From Liopterus haemorrhoidalis (Eukaryota; Arthropoda; Insecta; Coleoptera; Dytiscidae), in assembly GCA_963971575.1 (NCBI GenBank), contig OZ020623.1, forward strand, positions 12,030,980 to 12,094,979: DNA of 64,000 nt, read 5' to 3'. Below are positions 9,880 through 20,873 of this stretch, one piece after another. The translations under genes were made by a program, and so were the position numbers. The notes below the pieces were generated by a model, which was given only the letters and a program-made list of their open reading frames with translations, had not been told where the DNA came from and did not search any database. How positions within the stretch are numbered: the first letter of the stretch is position 1; each line of letters begins with the position of its first letter.

Positions 9880-10924
9880 TACAATACTTTGATTTGAAAA
9901 AAGTGCAGTTGAAGCTTATCCATTGCTTTTGAAAACTTATGATGAATATGCTCCATCGGAAACAGTATACAGAAATTGGTTTCGACGATTCAAAAGTGAT
10001 GATGGTGAAGTTCGCGACAAACAACGGCCAGGTCAATTGAAAAAGTTCGACGATGAACCATTGCAAAACTGTTCAAACACTCAAAGAGTAAGTTCAACAA
10101 CTTGAAGTCGAAAATCAACCATTTCACGACGTTTACAAGCCATGGAAAATATTCAAAAAGGAGATGTCTGCTATATGAATTGACTAAGAATGCCATTGGT
10201 AATCATTTAAACATCTCTATTTCTTTGCTTGTAAGGCATAAAAAGAGTTTCTTGTGGTGTATCGTGACCGGCAATGAAAAAAGGATCTATTTCGACAACC
10301 AGAAACCCAAAAATCATGAGTTGGTCCTGGTCAACCATCAACGTCAACACCAAAGTGAAATATCCACGAAAACAAAGCTCTTTATTTGTTGGTATATGGA
10401 GGGTGTCGTGTATTATGAGCTGTTAAAACCAAAGGAAACAATCACTGAACGTTATCGACAACCTGATGAAGATTTAAAATATAAATCGTAAAGTAAGCGA
10501 AGTTAAAATATTGTTTTAATTTCTGACCAGTTCGAATTTCATTACTTCCTCAATGTTATCGACAACTGGATCATCTGAATTATAATTTGATAAGAAAACG
10601 ATCATCAATTGCATCAAATCACCGGTAAGTGATTCTTCTGCATGACAATGCTCAACAGCCGTGAAATAAACACTGGTGGAGCTCGAATGGGAGGTTCTCC
10701 TTCACCCAGCGTATGCCCCAAACTTGGTTCTAATCAATTACCTAACCTGTAGCACTGGTTCTAGTCAATTACCATCTGTTCCGATCGAAGCAACACGAGA
10801 AGTAGAAAATTGGGTTGCTGAATGAATTGGCTCAAGAGACAGACCATTCTTTCGTCGCGGAATTCAACTTCTGCCAGAAAAGTGGGAAAAAGTCATAGTT
10901 TCCGAAGGCGAATACTTTGATTAA
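9880..10924 (+). pseudogene. Second mariner transposase relic
   Basis: The N-terminal helix-turn-helix region reads SETVYRNWFRRFKSDDGEV and RPGQLKKFDDE. Then come a degraded linker, VTGNEKRIYFDN (the Asp of the usual GDEKW is replaced by Asn), EGVVYYELLKP, LLHDNAQQP and the C-terminal LPEKWEKVIVSEGEYFD before TAA at 10922-10924. Many stops and frameshifts are present, and the YSPDLAP block is badly eroded. The stretch RYRQ...DE/DH occurs twice (about 10452 and 10557), so about 105 bp has been duplicated or inserted. The terminal repeats may be ATTGAAAGCCGCTG near 9684 and the inverse of CAGCGACTTTCAAT near 10977. Confidence 0.8.
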
Positions 10925-11429
10925 TGTATTTACGCACTTTATTATTGAAATAAATACTCAAAAAAACACAAGAAATCAGCGACTTTCAATGAAACCTTTT
11001 AATATAAACTTGATTGTAGATTTGATGTACTTTTACACAGTATATTATATTAATTTAGTAAGTCGTTATAAATGTATCTAATCTCCTTTTCGGTTTGCTT
11101 TGAGTGTGCTTATAACTTTCTTTTGTTCTTTGTTAGTTAACTGGCGCATGTGTAAGATATCTTTGCCGGTTCGAAGAAGCCAGATGGGGCTTCTGCTGAC
11201 CATACGTTTAGTGTCACATTACTAAACGTTTACAGTTTCGCACTGTCTGTCGGTGCTTCTTTCCTTTCGGCAAATGCTTAATGATTACACTTGTTTCAGT
11301 TGTACACAAGTACAGCCGAACATCCCACAGTCCACACTATTTTAAACAAATGACTACAAGTCATTTGTTTAAAACAGTGTTAAAAATACAAGGTCTAGGT
11401 CTTTTGATCTAATACTAGTTTTGTTTATA
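10925..11429. other. Unassigned DNA with one hairpin
   Basis: No gene seen. A strong inverted repeat lies at about 11337-11378: TTTTAAACAAATGACT mirrored by AGTCATTTGTTTAAAA around a three-base loop. Confidence 0.5.
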
Positions 11430-11504
11430 ACCCGTTTACAGACACATAAGTGAAATAAAAAGGGTTTTGAGGTCATACCTACAAAACCTTAAACAAGAAC
11501 GCAA
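11430..11504 (-). mobile_element. HINE 5'-end fragment
   Basis: GGTCATACCTACAAAACCTT followed by AAA is the inverse of the HINE start TTTAGGGTTTTGTAGGTATGACC seen in the full copies (for example 36835-37766). Only this end is recognisable. Confidence 0.65.
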
Positions 11505-11869
11505 ACAACTAAATTTTTCTGCTCAAACAAATCCATTTACAAAATTTGTAAATAGAAAAAGAATAAATTATTTAATAATTTGCGGACATATCTGTTTAAG
11601 AACTAAAGTGTCTCTAAATTGATCGTTTTCTTTCAATGGTTTTATTCCTGTTTACAAGATTACTTCGACGATTATGCAGTTATTTGCTAATAGCTGTCAT
11701 CACATTGATGGTTATAAATTATGGCCATGTCGGGCGTTTAAAAGTAAATTGATGGAGAGACATTGTAGCACTTTTGAAAACCAATTGACAGCAAAGAGAC
11801 GCAAATAATTTAAGTTTTTTATATACAATTAGAGAAAATGTATACTGATTATTTAGCAAAACACTAACA

Positions 11870-12017
11870 CAAAGTTTCCCAAACTGTGCTCCGCGAGCGT
11901 CTAGTAGTGCTCAGCGGTCTACTAGTGTTGCTATATTACATATAGCAATGTTAGTGCTCCGCTACGAATTCTTCTCGTGAAAAGTGCTCTGCGGCTTAAA
12001 AAGTTTGGGAAACTCTG
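11870..12017. mobile_element. Short hAT MITE
   Basis: The ends CAAAGTTTCCCAAACT and the inverse CAGAGTTTCCCAAACT form terminal inverted repeats, with an 8-bp duplication CACTAACA/CACTAGCA (one mismatch). It is 148 bp and non-coding. Internal GTGCTC(C/T)GCGG motifs are repeated and inverted, as in hAT subterminal regions. Confidence 0.85.
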
Positions 12018-12532
12018 CACTAGCATATAGATCTTTAACGAGTACATCAAACAGAAGGTTTCTTTGCTTGTTCGTTCTGAAAATAATGGTCAAAATTGGG
12101 CTTAAATTTGCAAATTAGGCTATTTGTGTCAACTGTCATCCCTTATCCTGCAAAGGGAAATATTTTTTGAATATTCAGCATGTTTTTGATTTTCAAAAAA
12201 TGAAGCCATTTATCAATATATTTCTTATTAATTTAATGAATACTTACAAATGAAGCAAATGCAGTAAAACGTTGAAATTTTAATTTAAATTTTTGATTGT
12301 GATGATATTTTTGCAAAGTATTTAAATTTAGTTTCAAGAATTAAATGGAAGTACTCAGTATAATAATTAAAGGGGTGTCTTCTTTCAAGAAATTCTCTAG
12401 GATGACGTATTCTTGAATTTTCATCATTATTACTGTCAGAATTACTGTTTACGGATGGTAATGATACACTACTGACAAATGATACTGATGACCAAACCTG
12501 TAAATTTTGTGTTGTTTATTAATATATATCTA
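12018..12532. other. Unassigned AT-rich DNA
   Basis: Nothing recognised. Confidence 0.35.
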
Positions 12533-12939
12533 CAGTCTGTTTCAAACGGTTAGGCGGAACTAAATGGGAATTTTGTTCTTTTAGGTTGTCACGAGAAGGG
12601 ACCTTGCTAGGGTTATTTAATTTTTCACGTTGGAATGGCAAAATTTAAAATTCCAACAATGAAACCATGGAAACGAATGATATATGTCAATGTCAATTAT
12701 TTTTTTTATATATTTTAATGACAAAAATATAAATAATTGGGAAATTTGTAATAAGAATGACACAAAAAATTAACATATAAAGAAAATGACATTTTAAAAT
12801 GATGAAAAAAATTACCAAAAAATGTTTATTGTAAGTATGATTTACAAAGCTTAAATAAAACGGCCGAAAAGCACGATTTAAACGATGAAAGTAACTAGAT
12901 TGCAAAATCTAGTTCCGCTTAACCGTTTGGAACAGACTA
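12533..12939. mobile_element. TA-type TIR MITE
   Basis: Inverted ends (C/T)AGTCTGTT(T/C)CAAACGGTTA(A/G)GCGGAACTA of about 30 bp are flanked by TA on both sides (12531-12532, 12940-12941). The size and TA duplication suggest a Tc1/mariner-type MITE. The 70-codon minus-strand frame inside is low complexity and not credible as a gene. Confidence 0.8.
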
Positions 12940-13364
12940 TATTTATATGTATATTTTTTTTATGTACAATATTATTACTTACTTTGCAGTTATTAATTAT
13001 CAAATATATATTTTAGTATAAATAGTAAAAACAATTTATTTCAATGTAAACAAAATGCTAACTATTCAAATGTAATACAAATATAATTAAATTATTATAT
13101 TTATTATAAATTTATTATATTTAAAACAATAATACTTGTAAATAGCTTGTAAATATTTTTGAAAAATAAATTTATTATTATATTATTATTATTGTAGTTG
13201 CCAACTATAATTTAGTACCCAGAAAATCTATCAACTAATTTAGTTTGTAGATTTAGTTGATAACTTTTTTAAAACAAATTTTATAATACCGAAATCTATA
13301 GGTTAAATTAGTTTAACTCTTAACTAAAATTTAGTAGCAAACTATTTTGCTTTATAATACCGGG

Positions 13365-13459
13365 CATTAGACATACAGCATTCTGTTGGCTTCTTACACT
13401 TATTAAATATCTACAAAACCCTGAAATGTGTGAAAATTTACACTTCACATTAATTTTTA
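13365..13459 (+). mobile_element. HINE 3'-end fragment
   Basis: The order matches the HINE 3' end: the sub-terminal repeat TACAAAACCCTGAAATG, the hairpin GTGTGAAAATTTACAC, then TTCACATTAATTTTT. Sequence just upstream (GACATACAGCATTCTGTTGG) also matches the fragment at 50823-50908 in inverse, so both come from one subfamily. Confidence 0.7.
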
Positions 13460-13460
13460 G

Positions 13461-13612
13461 ATACTCAGTTATAATTCAATTGACTTTATACAGCAAGAAA
13501 ACCTAAATTTGACCAGAAATTGATTATTTATCAATCAATACTCTTTACATATGTTGACAGCTAAGTATCCTTTTTTGTGTGAAAAATTCAAAAGGCGATA
13601 GTGGCGCCGTTT
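13461..13612 (-). repeat. Dispersed repeat R, copy 1
   Basis: The inverse strand starts AAACGGCGCCACTATCGCC and continues with AAGGATAC...CTGTCAAC.TATGTAAA.AGTATTG. It matches 51955-52135 (minus) and, more loosely, 52775-52925 (plus). Boundaries and class are unknown. Confidence 0.65.
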
Positions 13613-14111
13613 CGGTAATTTTAATCGTGAATGCACAGTAATCCGCTGTAATCCTAGCACATCAAAAATGGCGGTTTATTTGAATTAATATTTTTAAATA
13701 ACGTTTAATATTATTACGACCTAAGATTGTGTTTCTAATCTAACTGAAAGGAAACAGCAATCTTTGTTTTAATATATTCTGATGCAACTAAGCGCCTCTT
13801 AGAAGACAGGATATCTTCATTATCTAGTATTTAGTTTAGACTGCGTTATGTACGGTTAGGGTTAGTTAGCTTATATTAGATAATAAGTCTTATCAGGAGA
13901 AAAAACTGCTTTGTTTTCAAACGAGTAGGCGTTCTTTTGCGGTGTCTGCATTAACAGAAAGGATATGATAGCGTTTCTACACCTAAAAATAGCAGTGTAA
14001 ATATTTTTTTATGAGTCAGATTCTGTTATTGTATACTTACATTTAGAGTCAGCGGAAAAATTAACATAATTCATTTCGTTTTCAAATATTAATTTTATTT
14101 TGAAGTTACTA

Positions 14112-14285
14112 TATGCTGTTCACTTTTGTAAAAACAAACTTAGAGGAAATTTCGATTTCAATAGTTTGCATCTTTGAAATTTATGTCATATCTTAATTAT
14201 AATGATCCTAACAAATCTGAAGACTGATTCACAGCGCAAGGAAATTTTTTAAAAGACATTTAAAGTCAGTAATACACGCGATTAT
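14112..14285 (+). mobile_element. Truncated copy of the TAAGCTGTTCAC MITE
   Basis: The left end (GCTGTTCACTTTTGTAAAAA) and the internal block with TCAATAGTTTGCA match 16541-16838. The right end is lost and replaced by sequence containing ACTAACGTTGGCGGCGCTGC, which is shared in inverse with 24650-24720. Confidence 0.75.
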
Positions 14286-15984
14286 TCTATTCGTGACTCA
14301 AACTAACGTTGGCGGCGCTGCGTACGACACTTGATGGTCGACGAGAAGCGAATATGTCAGAAGTTTCTTCTTAATATTTATCTGTCTTGCTGCTTGCATG
14401 TTTGCTGACGGTTGCTTTTTACAGGATCAAAGGGGCGAGCCACAAATTATAAAACAAGGAAGATAGCGGACTCGATAGCGGACAGCGATAGTTGCGACAT
14501 TCGTGGTTGTAATATGAACTAGGATTAGATAGTATGCAACCCGCAGTGCACACAAATATATTTTTATATCTTAAATTGCTATGAATCGCGTGATCATTAA
14601 TTTTCTACCAAAATTGAAACATAAAATGTAATTTTGGTAGAAAATTAAAGATTGCCTTGAACCGAAAATTATGATTAATTTATTTACAACTCTCCTAATT
14701 AATTTCCTAAAATTAAAATTAATTACAATTGTTAAAAGTTAATACTTCAGTAAGCATTAAGTTTTATTATTTTATTTGCAAGCAAGCATATGAAATAAAA
14801 AAACAAGTATTTATTTTTTACTTTTATATTTACTTTTATTGTACATATTAAATTTAGTCTGTGCCATTTTTTTTTATTACACTATTTATATTTCTTTTGC
14901 ATTTACTATTTAAAATATTATTAATTACACTACACCATTTGAAAATAAAAAATATGGTGCTAATATTTAAAATTTCTTATAAAATTCATCACTGTCACAA
15001 TCACAATTTACTGTCACCTATCGTTACAACGTCAAAAACAATTGCCGCAAATTGCCGATAATGAAGTGTTCTCAAAATGTTGGTTAAAAAAAAAACGCTT
15101 TTAGCGCTGTCGGTGGATGGAATATAACTTAAAATCGTTTCAAGGCCGTGTATATGAGTTTCATACCCCTGGGGCGAGCTTTGGGTTCAGTGCTTAATGT
15201 GCAATATGTGGGCACATGAACAGTGAATGCTCCGGGACAGAAAAAGATTTATATGAATGTGATTTTTGTCAGGAATTGTTAAACTGTTACTTTGAGTTTG
15301 TATCTTAAACAAAAATAAAATTTATTTTGAACTACCCAATTTTTAAGGGGGGGCATATTTCATACACTCAATCCTGATTCGAACATTTTACAAATTTTCA
15401 CAGTTGTCTTTGAATCACATTATTTGTCTATTTTTTTAAACAATGCAATTTTGAATATTGTATATAAGTCTTTGGGCTAGATGTATTCCAATTCTAAGAT
15501 CATTTCTTCAAAAACTTAAAACATTATCAAGAAAAACCCTTCTCCTTTATTAATGACCGAACTGTTTAAGGAAATTTCAAAAATTGTAAGAGGTAAAGAG
15601 CCATAGTGTAATATTTGCGCTTCCATACTGTTTTCTGAGCCCATGAAGAAATTGTAGCCTTTTATATTTAGGACTCTCATAACTTTGACCGATTTAATTA
15701 TTGCTAAAATTGGTAAAATTTTATTTTTGTATGACCATATCTCAAAAACTATAAAGTATCATTCACAGCTCATGTTTTAATAGATAGTACGTAATTCATA
15801 GTGTTAATGTTAACGCATAACAATGTTAATTCTACACAAATCCGTATAAGCATTCATAGCTCCAATTTAGTGGATAAGCGTAAGAAAATATTTTTAAAAG
15901 TTTGTATACCTCAAACTTCTGACATTTAACATTAAAACACTGACAACTGTCAAAATGAAGGAATATATTATACTTGAAATTCGA
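14286..15984. other. Unassigned AT-rich DNA with one hairpin
   Basis: No gene supported. A 19-bp perfect stem, TTAATTTTCTACCAAAATT and its inverse, lies at about 14599-14648. The sequence at about 14300-14385 recurs inverted at about 24595-24720. The open frame at 14861-15061 is low-complexity. Confidence 0.45.
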
Positions 15985-16275
15985 ATTAAGACTTGGATGC
16001 AGCTTGTGACATAATTATTAGTAAAAATGTTGTAACTAAAATTGAAAAATAGATGTGAAGTGAAAATTATCACATATTTCAGGGTTTCGCAGGTATACAG
16101 TGATACATTTCAAAATGGATGGAAATTTTCGAAAATTTGGAAATTCTAAAAAGACTTGTGGCTGCAGTTTATGATGTACTAATTAGAAAATGTGTTGAAT
16201 CTAATAAAAATTGATGTGAAGTGTGAATTTTCACATATTTTAGTGTTTTTCAGGTATCTATGGTCTATTTCAAAG
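15985..16275 (-). repeat. Tandem pair of HINE 3' ends
   Basis: Two diverged copies about 161 bp apart each contain GATGTGAAGTG, a hairpin, CACATAT(T)T and a TTTCGCAGGTAT-like end (first GATGTGAAG at 16052, second at 16213). The sequence between them is also related (GCAGCTTGTGAC versus GCAGTTTATGATG). So HINE 3' ends are tandemly duplicated here, without their 5' parts. Confidence 0.65.
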
Positions 16276-16540
16276 TAGAAAAAAGTAGATAGCGCTGCGA
16301 ACCGAGTACGATTTACACTGATCAAATACAGTATAGCGGGAAATTTAAAATAAGTTACAACTAGGGCATGGGCGTAGCAACTGGGTTAGCAAATGATTAT
16401 TTTTTTTTAATATAAAAAAGGTTTATAAGATATTGAAATAAACAAGACAGATAATACACTTACGTTATTTATAGGACATAAATTCAGTTTAATGGGAAAT
16501 TTGAAAAAGTTAAAAAAATATTAATTTTAAAAATTATGTA

Positions 16541-16838
16541 TAAGCGGTTTACTTTTGTAAGAACAAACTAAGAGGGAATTTTGTTTTCAATAGTTTGCAC
16601 CTTTGAAGCTGTATGTCATGTTGGTATTAAAAAATGTCACTTTTTTAAAATGTCGATGCATTTGACAGATGTCATAATGAAAAATGATCTCTTATTTATA
16701 ATGATCATAACCTTATCAACCTAAAGTCGGTTTTACAGCGTAAGGAATATTTTTAATTTACATTTAAAGTCAGTAACACACCATAAAAGTAACCAAAATA
16801 ACCAGATCTAGTGTGTTCTTACAAAAGTGAACAGCTTA
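16541..16838. mobile_element. TAAGCTGTTCAC MITE, full copy
   Basis: Inverted ends TAAGC(G/T)GTT(T/C)ACTTTTGTAA and its mirror are flanked by TA (16539-16540, 16839-16840). It is 298 bp and non-coding. It is closely related to 53681-53982 and to fragments at 6530 and 14112. Likely Tc1/mariner-type by its TSD. Confidence 0.9.
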
Positions 16839-17379
16839 TACTATATATGTATAAAATGAGAGATTTGGCTAAAACAGTTTAAATAAAGCAATAAAACAAA
16901 CAATATATCTTCAGAGCTAAAGTTTCTTATTTAAATAATTATTGTAAATAAAAATTAAAAATATATGTATATATGAAGGTCTAAAAATTATAACTTCTTC
17001 TTTGGGCACAATCAGCTCGGCTGTCTTTTGGCCTCACATTACTCCTCTCTCTTGATCTGTTAATTATCAAGTGTCAAAAAATATTTATATGTCAGATAAC
17101 CTAAAAAATATATAACTGCATAAAAACAAATTACATGGAGAATTTTCTCCATAAAATCTACGCCAAGAATATAAATAAAAGTCTAAATATGTAAATAATA
17201 ACAAAATATATGAGAAAAATTAAATAATATAAATAATATATATTTACAATGTACGACACTGAACATCTGTCAACTTGGACTAAAAACAATATTTTTACAG
17301 TGTAATAGGGATAACGATCTAAACCAATCCGAAGCAAGGACAAACTGCTCCTATCTTCTTACACACATTTTTCTTCTTT
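16839..17379. other. Unassigned AT-rich DNA
   Basis: Nothing supported. Confidence 0.35.
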
Positions 17380-17690
17380 GAAATAGACCATAGTACCCAA
17401 GTTAAAGCAGCTATCTATATGTGTGGAAGATTTTTTTTTTTGCGGTAATTAATTCAAAATCAACAATATTTTGAAAATAATGTACCGTTTGTTATTCTAT
17501 GTACTAAGAGCTTTTCCTTAAAATACTACATGAACTTTTAAAATAAAATATGTATTTTTTCAACAATAAAAAAATTAATCTGACAAAAATTCCTTTCGAA
17601 CTATTTTCGTTTCCATCAATGTACATTATTGAGATTTTTTTCAGATTTTTAGACCAACACTTCTGGGAAACAAAAGTTAACTTTTTTTTG
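17380..17690 (-). mobile_element. Old HINE internal fragment
   Basis: AATCTGACAAAAATTCCTTT, then CCATCAATGTACATTATTGAG and TTTTTCAGATTTTTAGACCA, follow the internal order of HINE copies B and D (TCTGATCAAAAATTCCTG...TGTACATTACTTAGAATTTTTTCAGATTTTTAG). The copy is diverged and both ends are missing. Confidence 0.55.
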
Positions 17691-17759
17691 TGAAATCAAA
17701 AAGTTAGGTTAGAGTGAGTAGCTTCAGAAACATTATAGTTATTTTATTTAATAATTAAC

Positions 17760-17816
17760 TTTTTTTTTGGGGAGGGGGGTGTCCCGGTCGGTAGTCCGAC
17801 AATTATGGCAGCCCTA
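17760..17816 (+). mobile_element. Right-end fragment of a hAT element
   Basis: A G-run followed by GTGTCCCGGTCGGTAGTCCG and ending ATGGCAGCCCTA is nearly identical to the right end of the hAT at 34518-35333. No matching left end is nearby, so this is a truncated copy. Confidence 0.75.
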
Positions 17817-17822
17817 TTCTAG

Positions 17823-18794
17823 AGGTATTTGTCTTAAAAAATAACAATTATTACAGGAAATTCTATGCCCACATGAAGTATTTAAATATTTCAATAATCA
17901 AATAGGATGCTCACAGGAAATTACTAAATTATATATCACTCTCAGCCCGCTTCTTTAAAATAATAAGTATTAAAAATTTGTAAAAAAATTTTTACTTGAC
18001 ATCCTTGGCCGACGGATGTATGCGCACGCGCTCTGGTTGTTTCCTGTCTGGTTTAATTTTTATGTCTACGCATGCGGGCACTTCAAACCGGAAATCTTAA
18101 AAAATAAAGTGGGCTAGGTATTTTTTATAGAAAAATTCTTTTATTAACAGGATATACAATTAATAATTTGATGAGTTAAAAATAATTGGACTACGTAGTA
18201 CAAGAAAATAATTATTAGACTCTTATTCGGTACTTAAAATGCGTGGTTTTAAGACTAAATTCTAAAAATTACTAAAGGAAGGGCAGAGGAACAAACAAAA
18301 AATCACCTGAGGACGGGGGAGGTGATAATTCAGAAAATACAGCTTATTTTATGAATTATTACTAGGGGCAGGGGGGCAACAACTGTAAAAATTGCTTAAA
18401 CCGGGTATAAATATATAGTAATTACTTAAACAAAATATACGTTACTGTGTCCAGACATTTTTCCAAACGAGATTTCACTGATTTTTGTGATTTAAAACAT
18501 CCATCCATTTTGATAAATCCTTGTCGTGTCTATTCTATTTTTGGGTCTTTCTGTAAATTTTAAAGTATTTTAAACAATGCCAGAATATTTAACGCATTGT
18601 TATAACAAACGAGACATAAAATTACAATTCTAGAAAATTCCAGGAAACAATTCATGAAAGAGTGTGAAAATAAACTGCGTGTGTTTATTTAAAAGTTAAA
18701 TTTAGGGCATTTCCTTTTTGTGGACATGTATAACATTTCAGACACATTCTTTACAAAACTCAAATGAGAAAAACATTTTGGTGAAGCCTTTAAA
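17823..18794. other. Unassigned DNA
   Basis: No gene recognised. It contains G-rich tracts (about 18315, 18370) without a recognisable element. Confidence 0.35.
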
Positions 18795-18900
18795 AGAGTT
18801 TTATATATTCAGCCCTTTGGCTATAATTTCTACCGTACAGACAGACAGACAGACACATGACTGACATTTTTTTGGTGGTCATACCTACAAGACCCTAAAC
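18795..18900 (-). mobile_element. HINE 5'-end fragment with (GACA)n
   Basis: Four GACA units (18838-18854) are followed by GGTCATACCTACAAGACCCT and AAA, the inverse of the HINE 5' end with its GTCT microsatellite. Confidence 0.75.
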
Positions 18901-19107
18901 ATATTTATTGTTTCATTAAATACATATTTGTTTATATTTTTGCTCCGGTGTGTTTTGAACACTCTATACTTTTTCTATACGTAGGGCGCTAGCAAAGTTT
19001 GAGATACGTCTGTATAAATAAACATAGCAAGTTTATTCTTGCATCATTGATAAATAAATTTTCTGTTGTCAGTCTATAGTTTGCAGTTCAAGTGTAAACT
19101 TATAAAT

Positions 19108-19214
19108 ATGAGTGGGTTAATGCGACGAGTTCATCGGGCAATAATTTTGTACAATTTCAAACGTGGTTTGTTTGCGAGAGTCTATCTCCGAAAAATTGAC
19201 TAGTTTTTCTGGTA
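19108..19214 (+). pseudogene. Mariner transposase N-terminal relic, part 1
   Basis: The ATG at 19108 starts MSGLMRRVHRAIILYNFKRGL, resembling the first helices of mariner transposases. It is cut by the TIR element at 19215-21411 and seems to continue at 21412 with SRWYKQFQREIFNLDVDHRPG, the usual second helix-turn-helix and GRP linker. There is an in-frame stop before the break. The downstream catalytic part is missing. Confidence 0.55.
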
Positions 19215-19953
19215 ACACTGGTCAACAAATTTAAACTTTTTTTTGCTGACTTAGATCTGATACTTGTTTTTAACTAATTTTGGGGTGCTGATTTCAAAAA
19301 TGTTAACAGTTTCTGCCAGTCACGTAAAATTTTTGTTCTATCGTATTTTGACTTTTTTCACCTTTTCACGTTCTGATACGTCTACTTTAATTTCAACTTC
19401 GTTCTTGTTGTCCAATATATTTCGTAGGAACGCGTTACATGCAGGTACTTGTTGGATCATCTGTGTAGATCTTAAAATGGTAAACTTTTTACTTGGCCAA
19501 CAAGGTGGATTCACAAAATATCCATGTTTTTTGTGTTTGTGGGACAGCAGAGCGAGAGATAACCATTGGAGAGAAAAATTGGCCGGTGAGAATAGATTTA
19601 AATGTTGGAGACCCAAACATAATACACAAACTATTGGTGGAGCGAATAAAAATCATTTTCCCCCTCTTCATATTAAACTGGGTCTAATGAAGCAGTTTGT
19701 AAAAGCGCTGAACAAAGATGGTGACTGTTTCTGAAACATTTAAAAATCTCAGTAATGAGAAGCTAAAAGCTGGCATTTTTGACGGACCACAAATTAGAAA
19801 ATTAGTGAAAGATCCACATTTCACTGTACATATGGATGATATGGAGAAGAATGCATGGCAGTCTTTCGTGGCGCTTATCATAAATTTTCTTGGGAATAAA
19901 AAAGCCGAAAATTATGTGGAGGTCGTTGAAAACATTAGCGTGAAACTTCATTT

Positions 19954-20873
19954 TTAGGGTTTTGTAGGTATGACCAAAAAACCCTTATACCGTCATTTTG
20001 TCGTCTGTCTGTCTGTCTGTTCGGTAAAAATTGTAGCCAAACGGCTAAACCTAGAAAGTTGAAATTTGGCATGCTTATAACAACTCTTTGACCCGCACAT
20101 AGGAAAAATACTAAAACATCTAAAAAACATACGCCCCTAAAAATATAAACAAATATGTGCTCATCGAAAACAAAAATATTTTTTTAAAATTATGAGTAGG
20201 GTATCAAATGAAAGCCCTTAGTACGTGGATTAACGATCAAATTTTTATTTTTGAAAAATAAATTATTTTGATGCGATTTTTGCCAAAATTGTGCAAAAAA
20301 AAATTTGTCCCACACCCTGTAGCCCAGATGGTTTAAACTAAAAATCTAAAAAAATTCTAAGTAATGTATATTGGTGTGAACCGAATTAGTACAACAAGAA
20401 TTTTTGATCAGATTCTGTTTTCGGAAAATAACGCATTTTTTGTGGTTTTTGGTTCACAAAGTACAAAAGTTATACCAATGTAAGACACTCACATGTAAGG
20501 CGTACGATGGCGTTATTGGTTAGAGCACTGGTGTCGTAAGCTAAAATTCGCTGGTAAAGGAAGGGTTTCGAGTTCGAGTACTGAGTGAATTTTATTTTTT
20601 CTGTTTTTTTTTTTGCATTTTTATTATGTTGAAATTATTTTGTCAAAATTCTAGTTATATTTTGACAAATGTTGTATTTAATTTTTAAGAGCGTAAATTT
20701 AATAATTATCTTATTATATGATTAAAAGACGACAAATTATTTTAAAAATATCGTTCATTTTGCCGTGATTACTACAAAGTAAAATTTGTCCTACACACTC
20801 AGCATACCGCCTTCACTTATTATATACCTGCGAAACCCTGAAATGTGTGAATATTCACACTTCACATCAATTT
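19954..20873 (+). mobile_element. HINE copy A (Helentron-type, DINE-1-like)
   Basis: The element starts (T)TTAGGGTTTTGTAGGTATG, carries CGTCTGTCTGTCTGTCTG near 20006, and ends with the sub-terminal repeat ATACCTGCGAAACCCTGAAA, the hairpin GTGTGAATATTCACAC and TTCACATCAATTTTT. 5' sub-terminal repeat, GTCT microsatellite, 3' repeat then stem-loop is the published DINE-1/HINE layout. It sits in a T run with no TSD, as expected for T-T insertion. It is nearly identical to copy B, so both are recent. It carries a tRNA-like block at 20502-20583. Confidence 0.85.
20502..20583 (+). repeat. tRNA-like block inside HINE A
   Basis: GGCGTTATTGGTTAGAGCAC resembles a D-arm/A box and GGGTTTCGAGTTCGAGTAC a T-arm/B box, about 45 bp apart. 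Copy B has the same block. Copies C and D have a related but clearly different block at the same place. It is not a functional tRNA gene: the acceptor ends do not pair well. Confidence 0.55.

Noticed and set aside
19338..19881. Minus-strand open frames in the 19.3-19.9 kb region
   Set aside because: They are shadows of the orphan gene on the plus strand.
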